Part shown: piece by piece, positions 59,401-64,000 of the stretch
How the letters are laid out: every line of letters begins with the position of its first letter
Numbering within the stretch: the first letter of the stretch is position 1
NCBI GenBank assembly: GCA_003116975.1
Contig: BGKB01000010.1
Coordinates: 593,220-657,219, forward strand
Reading direction: 5' to 3'
Length of the DNA stretch: 64,000 bases
Source of the DNA: Aurantiochytrium sp. KH105
Lineage: Eukaryota > Sar > Bigyra > Thraustochytrida > Thraustochytriidae
The notes under the pieces: model-generated
The model's database searches: none
Told to the model about the DNA's origin: nothing
Seen by the model: only the letters and a program-made list of their open reading frames with translations
Translations under genes and position numbers: made by a program

Positions 59401-60106
59401 CAAGGATCTTTATCATCCGCAGGCTGCTACAATTGTGCGCAAGTACATTGAAGCAAATGTAAATCTCGCGCGCAAGCTTGACATCGAGGAGATGGAGGAG
59501 GTCGAGCGACAAGAGAGCGAACTGCCTGGTAAGCGTCGCGTCCGAAGCAAATTTGAGGAAGACACCACCTCGAGCGTGTCCATCAAGACCCGTATCAACG
59601 CGATGCGCGTGGCAAACGGTCGCGACGAGGCAGTTGATGGGCCCGCAGGACAAAGTACGGCATCTTTGCTGCACGCAGAGATCATGAAGGAAATTCATTT
59701 CGAGCTGCTCTTCCGTCCCGACCAGCTTCCGCCTCCCGTGCCTGAGCAGCCTTACACGCCCCCGCGTTTCAATGTTGCCAATGATGCCTTGCAGCTGCCG
59801 CTCGTGCGCGAGATGCGCGATGTCATGATCCGGCAGAAGCGCGCCTGGAAGGAGCACATTGTTGAACGCGAGGAAGTCATCAAGAAGGCGCGGGACGCAA
59901 AGTTGGCACATGCTATTGAGGTTCGCAAAATGGCCAAGGCCTCTTCAGATGAGCGCGGAGGTCGGAGAAAGAGGACCAAGGTTAAAAAGATTCCCAAGAA
60001 GCCATTTTTGGGCCCCAGCGTGCCCCGATCGTCGCCCGGACCGCGTCAGGTTCCGCGCCTCCCAATTCTTTGTTCTCGCTCAATCGTATTGACGGATGAT
60101 GCATGA
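56415..60106 (+). CDS. HP-repeat protein, three exons, unknown function
   Basis: Not a family I recognise. Exons 56415-56881, 57068-57109 and 57196-60106 join in frame to 1,139 residues. The last exon has no ATG for ~120 codons and an upstream stop, so it needs 5' exons. The product contains nine copies of a short motif, (His/Asn)-Pro-x2-x-Gly-(Tyr or other aromatic/polar): one in exon 1 (EHPAVNGYALQP) and eight in exon 3 (for example IHPATRGYRTRL, LHPSCFGYETGE, IHPACVGYELVA, LNPMFHGLSLRK). Later come a Cys-x2-Cys-x7-Cys-x2-Cys knuckle (coded at about 58768-58815), a ubiquitin-like beta-grasp region (VTVFIKSLPTGEVTRLTV) and a charged, coiled-coil C-terminus. Motif sharing across exons 1 and 3 is the main support for one gene. 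Short aromatic repeats recall axonemal inner proteins, but this is speculation. Confidence 0.75.
56882..57067 (+). other. Intron 1 of the HP-repeat gene
   Basis: 186 bases with donor GTAGGT and a pyrimidine-rich acceptor (TTTCATTTCGTTTTACAG), phase 2. It holds GCTGAA repeats and GGAAT repeats. Without splicing the frame stops one codon after the donor, at 56883. Confidence 0.65.
57110..57195 (+). other. Intron 2 of the HP-repeat gene
   Basis: 86 bases with canonical donor GTAAGT and acceptor CTCTAG, phase 2. It leaves a 42-base exon between the two introns. Confidence 0.65.
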
Positions 60107-60800
60107 GCACTCACTATGATTTTAAAACTCACGCTATGATCTCGTCGTCATTTCCCTCTTTTCCTAATTGACGCGCATGTCCCGACGCTGCATGCCGCTC
60201 GAGTCGGTCGCCGAGTCATGCCATGTTCTTTATTATGTATTGAATTGTTTTTCTTTCTTTTCCTACTCTGGCTCTCCTTCTCCACTCTTCCCATTGCAAT
60301 GCCTCTTCTTCATCTCCATCTTTGTTTTCTTCCTCATCCTCTTCCTCTTCATCTTCATCATCTTCTTCATCATCTTCTTCATTTTCTTTGCAAAGAAAAA
60401 GCAGGCTCTTGGGCCCATGTAAATAATCGACATGCTGACAACAGAGCAGACTGACAGAGACTGACTGACAGACAGACGCTCAGTCCTCGAAATCGCTGCC
60501 CGCGCAGGGAGCACGGGGCCAAGACGGCCGGAGGCTTCGAGACACGCCGCTGTCGTGTGCAAGGCTTGCAGCCCATACGCAAGGCGTCGACAGCAGGCGT
60601 TTCGGGCGAAGCAGCTTCAGCGCCGCGGCTCGCATCGGGCCCAGCCAGATTCGCCAGAAAAGTAAAAGCCTGCAACCGCCAGCAGCTGCGACGCGGCCCA
60701 CCAGGACGGGGTCTCGCAGGGGCGAGAGGAGCACCGGCAGCAGAGGAACAGAGACGAAGAGGAGGCGCAAGGCTCGGGGCTAGAGCGTGCAAAATCAACA
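60107..60800. other. Spacer with pyrimidine-rich 3' flank
   Basis: T/C-rich from 60240 to 60400 (TTCTTCATC units), then GACTGACAGA repeats at 60450-60476 and a GC-rich 5' region for CDC27. No gene is seen. Confidence 0.6.
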
Positions 60801-63506
60801 ATGGGCATCTCCGTTGCCGAGGTGCCCATCGCGCCGGCAAACGGCCTGCGAGGGGAAGAACGTTGGAGCGCCGCGTCGGAAGCGACGCTGCGCGTCCTTG
60901 TGGAAAAGTATCTCGCGCAATACCTCTACGAGAATGCTCTCTTCCTCGCAGAACGTCTTCACGCGCAAAACGCAAGCGCAGAGAATCTTCATCTTCTAGC
61001 AACGTGCTACCTTCATGCCAGCATGCCGCAACGCGCATACGGGGCACTAACGCGAGGCATGGACGTGGCTGAGGCTGTTGACTGCGACGACGTCATGGTC
61101 ATGCAGAATCGATATCTTTTGGCCAAATCTTGCATGGCTCTCGGCCACCTCCGTGAGGCTGAGGCGGCGCTCATCAAGGGCACGGTCTTGGCCACGCACG
61201 GACCACAGCGCTCGCAAGACGAAGTCCTTCGGGGCAATGTACGTGTTCCCAACGATGCAGCTGGGCTCTATCTGCTTGGTATCATTTGTGAGCGTGATAA
61301 TCGCAGGGATCACGCAACTGCGTATTTCGCGCTAGCATTACGCCTCGACCCTTTTCTCTGGGACGCCTTTGAGCACCTCTGCAAACTCGGGGTTGATGCC
61401 GCACCAGAAAGCTTTTTTGGCCGCTGCCCTCTACAAATCAGTGAAGACGGTCGCGTCCTGACCTGGGAGACCAATCCTGCTGCCTTGGGCGAAGACAATG
61501 AAGACGAGGATGACGCTGATCAAGACGAAGATTTGAATGCCTCGATGGATCTCCTGGACGAGGATGGTGTCCAAGGAAATGAAAATGCAGCGCCGCGACC
61601 TTCACGACGAGGGTTCCGCACATTGCACTCCAGAAATGAGCGCGAACCAGACTCCTTTGACGAGGCTCCTGTGCCTGTTCCTCTTGCGTGGGGCAAGCGT
61701 GGCGGGACTGCCGGCCATGCGACTTCGCAGCAGCAGGCGTTTTGGCCTGGATTTGCACATGTGTCGACGCTACGACTGCTGACTGGGAGCAATGCAGGTA
61801 GCGCAGGCCATGCCGCGCCAGGGACAAGGACGAGGTCGCGCTCCCGCTCACGTCATGGGGCGCCGGGTACTGGCACGGGCGCTGGCTCGCGTGCTGGGCC
61901 AGGGCTGGCTTCGGGTGGCTACAAAGCAAGCAATTTGCTCGTGAGTACAGGCTTTAGCTTGCACAGATCGTCCAAGTTCCCCTGGCATCCGTCGCCAACT
62001 TTGGCGGAGGGCCAGGAGCTTGCCGTGAGCCGTGCAAGAGACCTTCAGAGTTTGCAAATTTGCAAAGATAACGAAGTTCTGGCCGGTGAGCTTCAAGAGG
62101 GCGCTAGCGTTGACGATCTTGGCCCGAGTGGGGATGCGCAACACCAACGTCAAGACTATCAGCACCAGCATCAGCACCAGCATCAGCACCAAGCAGCCCC
62201 CCCTTCTCCACCTCAGCAGCATCGGCCCGTGACGCGGCGCAGCTCCCGGCGCACGGGAAGCTCGGCGGGATCAGGTGTCGGCGCAAGGGCTCGGAGCGCC
62301 AATATGAACGCGATGGACGCAGAGAATCAACAAGGAAGTCATTCAAACTCGAACGTGCAAAACGAAAATGTCATGGACGTAGTTGCAGAGAAACCAGCCG
62401 AACACCGGCAACAAAGCAGCATGGGCGACGGAGGCGATGACGTCGACGCAGAGGTAGACAATCCTGCGCAGTCGGCGATTTCTGTGGACGCCTTGGTGGG
62501 TTCACTTTTCGTACTCGACCTCTTGCGCGTTCTAGGCGAAGGGTATCAGCTTGTGAGTCAATACAAGTGCGATGATGCCCTTGCAGCATTCGCCAAGCTC
62601 CCGGCAGCGCAACAGGCAACCGGGTGGGTCGCCCACCAGCAGGGACGCGCATGCTTTGAGATGGCCGACTACCGACGCGCCAAGTATTTCTTCGAAAACA
62701 TGCGGAGCTACGCCCCGGATCGGACGGCGGGTCTTGAAATCTACAGCACAAACCTTTGGCATCTCAAGGAAGAAGTCGAACTTTGCTATCTCGCGCAGCA
62801 GGCCATTGAAATCGACCGGCGTTCGCCCGAGGTTTGGTGCGTCTTGGGTAACTGTTTCTCCCTTCAAAAGGAGCACGACTTGGCCATCAAGTTTTTCAGG
62901 CGGGCACTCATGCTCGATCCGACGTTTACCTATGCTTCGACGCTTTCTGGCCACGAGTACGTGTCGAACGAAGACTTTGAGAAGGCAACCTCGTGCTACC
63001 GCGCGGCAATTTCCAACGATGCTCGTCACTACCCGGCCTGGTACGGCCTGGGCACGATTTACTATCGCCAAGAAAAGTATGCGGTGGCTGAATTTCACTT
63101 TCGTCGCGCTGTGGCCATCAACCCACGGTCCTCCGTTTTGTATTGCTACCTGGGTATGGTCTTGCACGCGAGCGATCGATGTGAAGAAGCGCTGGAGATC
63201 TTGCATCGCGCGAGTATGCTGGAGCCGGGCAATCCGCAGGCACGTTTTCAGCGCGCCTTGGTTCTGCGTACGATGGAGTGCTTTGATGCAGCGCTCGAAG
63301 AGCTCGAAGCGGTGCGCGACTCGGCCCCGCACGAGTCGAGTGTGCATTTTCTAATGGGAAAACTGTGCAAACAGCTTGATCGTCGTGATGAGGCCATGGT
63401 TCATTTTACCACTGCGCTTGATCTCGATCCCAAGGACGCAAATCTCATCAAGTTGGCCATCGACAAGCTTGACTCTGACGATCTCGATGAGGCCGAGGAG
63501 TTGTAA
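60801..63506 (+). CDS. CDC27: Anaphase-promoting complex subunit CDC27/APC3
   Basis: A 901-residue TPR protein from ATG 60801. The N-terminal ~210 residues form the CDC27 dimerisation TPRs (YLYENALFLAERLHAQ; NLHLLATCYLHASMPQRAY; LYLLGIICERDNRRDHATAY). Residues ~230-560 are disordered, with acidic, Arg/Ser-rich and QH-repeat stretches (HQHQHQHQHQ). From ~565 to ~885 come at least eight C-terminal TPRs (WCVLGNCFSLQKEHDLAIKF; AWYGLGTIYYRQEKYAVAEF; LYCYLGMVLHASDRCEEALE). This matches CDC27/APC3, the APC/C subunit that binds IR tails of Cdc20/Cdh1 and Apc10 and supports ubiquitination of mitotic cyclins and securin in the nucleus. Human CDC27 has 824 residues, so the gene is complete. APC8 and APC6 share TPRs, but their N-termini and the long central loop differ. 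Confidence 0.93.
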   Translation: MGISVAEVPIAPANGLRGEERWSAASEATLRVLVEKYLAQYLYENALFLAERLHAQNASAENLHLLATCYLHASMPQRAYGALTRGMDVAEAVDCDDVMVMQNRYLLAKSCMALGHLREAEAALIKGTVLATHGPQRSQDEVLRGNVRVPNDAAGLYLLGIICERDNRRDHATAYFALALRLDPFLWDAFEHLCKLGVDAAPESFFGRCPLQISEDGRVLTWETNPAALGEDNEDEDDADQDEDLNASMDLLDEDGVQGNENAAPRPSRRGFRTLHSRNEREPDSFDEAPVPVPLAWGKRGGTAGHATSQQQAFWPGFAHVSTLRLLTGSNAGSAGHAAPGTRTRSRSRSRHGAPGTGTGAGSRAGPGLASGGYKASNLLVSTGFSLHRSSKFPWHPSPTLAEGQELAVSRARDLQSLQICKDNEVLAGELQEGASVDDLGPSGDAQHQRQDYQHQHQHQHQHQAAPPSPPQQHRPVTRRSSRRTGSSAGSGVGARARSANMNAMDAENQQGSHSNSNVQNENVMDVVAEKPAEHRQQSSMGDGGDDVDAEVDNPAQSAISVDALVGSLFVLDLLRVLGEGYQLVSQYKCDDALAAFAKLPAAQQATGWVAHQQGRACFEMADYRRAKYFFENMRSYAPDRTAGLEIYSTNLWHLKEEVELCYLAQQAIEIDRRSPEVWCVLGNCFSLQKEHDLAIKFFRRALMLDPTFTYASTLSGHEYVSNEDFEKATSCYRAAISNDARHYPAWYGLGTIYYRQEKYAVAEFHFRRAVAINPRSSVLYCYLGMVLHASDRCEEALEILHRASMLEPGNPQARFQRALVLRTMECFDAALEELEAVRDSAPHESSVHFLMGKLCKQLDRRDEAMVHFTTALDLDPKDANLIKLAIDKLDSDDLDEAEEL

Positions 63507-64000
63507 AAGGACGCTGCGCAGCCTGCGCTCTCTTTTCTCCTTTTTTCCTTATCTTGCGTCGTTCAGCCGTCTGTAAGAAAACGAATTTTTCATCTTGCGC
63601 AGGCGACCTTGCACGCCAACCTCATCTTCGACTAGTCTAGGCCTATCACTACAACAACCATCACCGTCACAATCTTGATATTTTTGCCGGTTCGCTTCGT
63701 GTCCTACCTCTGCTTCCGGCTCATGTACCTTGTCAACTCGACCGTGAGCTGGGAGATGCGCCTCGACCAGAGCCGACGCGAGACGCAAGAGACCCGCGAC
63801 ACGACGCGGCGCGAGCGCGAGGTCGCTCACGCCTCCCGCGAGCAATGGGTCTCGCCCTCGCCGCTCGTTTGAGAGGGCGCGACTTTCAGACGCCGGTTCC
63901 GTACGGTTCCGTACGGCTGGTTCTGTAGTAGTACGGGCCGGTTCCGTGAACGAGGATAATCTTGAATTTGGGAAGGGGGCTCGGGCCGTCTAACCTTTCG
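63507..64000. other. Right-edge region, possible small membrane-protein exon
   Basis: Holds the palindrome TAGGCCTA at 63638-63645 and GGTTCCGTACGG repeats at 63893-63950. A plus-strand frame from 63636 to 63872 codes a hydrophobic stretch (VTILIFLPVRFVSYLCFRL), then a charged helix (REREVAHASREQW). Its first ATG is at 63724, inside the pattern. It could be an exon of an uncalled gene, but no start or splice partner is visible, so it is not listed as a CDS. Confidence 0.4.

Noticed and set aside
1-64000. CRISPR arrays, insertion sequences, viral genes
   Set aside because: Repeats are simple microsatellites without spacers; no transposase, integrase, reverse transcriptase or capsid-like protein is present on either strand.

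Overview
The window is nuclear DNA from a eukaryotic protist. It is GC-rich and gene-dense, with 23 protein genes in 64 kb. Most genes are single long open frames, but I can place three introns in two genes. The gene set (APC/C subunit CDC27, a kinesin, ArfGAP, SET methyltransferases, a PPR-SMR protein, nucleoplasmin-like and BolA proteins, and the MOK kinase of ciliated cells) excludes bacteria. High GC, few introns, a fungal-type Zn2Cys6 regulator and probable flagellar proteins together suggest a labyrinthulomycete/thraustochytrid (stramenopile). That assignment is inference; no rRNA or other taxonomic marker is present.

Layout. 1-2403 (-): a partial unknown protein that runs off the left edge. 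5078-7120 (-): Zn2Cys6 regulator. 10975-13419 (+): RhoGAP-like/SH3 protein. 15426-16619 (-): unknown. 17492-24883 (+): giant ARM-like protein. 25076-27925 (-): kinesin. 28715-29791 (+): ABHD13-like hydrolase. 30457-33183 (-): PPR-SMR. 33567-34976 (-): coiled-coil (TPH-like). 35691-36611 (-): SET protein. 37041-38396 (+): tandem DsbA/GST-kappa. 38771-39981 (-, one intron): nucleoplasmin-like. 40852-41508 (+): double SH3. 41697-42602 (-): TRAP-alpha-like. 43001-44083 (+): pantothenate synthetase. 44560-47070 (+): ArfGAP-C2. 47851-48573 (-): N6AMT1. 49144-50619 (+): zinc transporter. 51792-53492 (+): MOK kinase. 53737-54018 (-): BolA. 54668-55858 (+): second SET protein. 56415-60106 (+, two introns): a new HP-repeat protein. 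60801-63506 (+): CDC27.

There is no operon or single pathway. Strands alternate and many genes are head-to-head across 0.4-0.9 kb shared 5' regions. Three genes point loosely to cilia (MOK, the TPH-like coiled coil, perhaps the HP-repeat protein).

The intergenic DNA has its own pattern. Period-4 microsatellites of many different sequences lie in the 5' regions of most genes, while period-3 repeats lie mainly inside coding sequence or directly before start codons. The 8-base palindrome TAGGCCTA occurs five times, always between genes. A 240-base island with only 20% GC lies at 14101-14340. No tRNA, rRNA, CRISPR array or intact mobile element was found.
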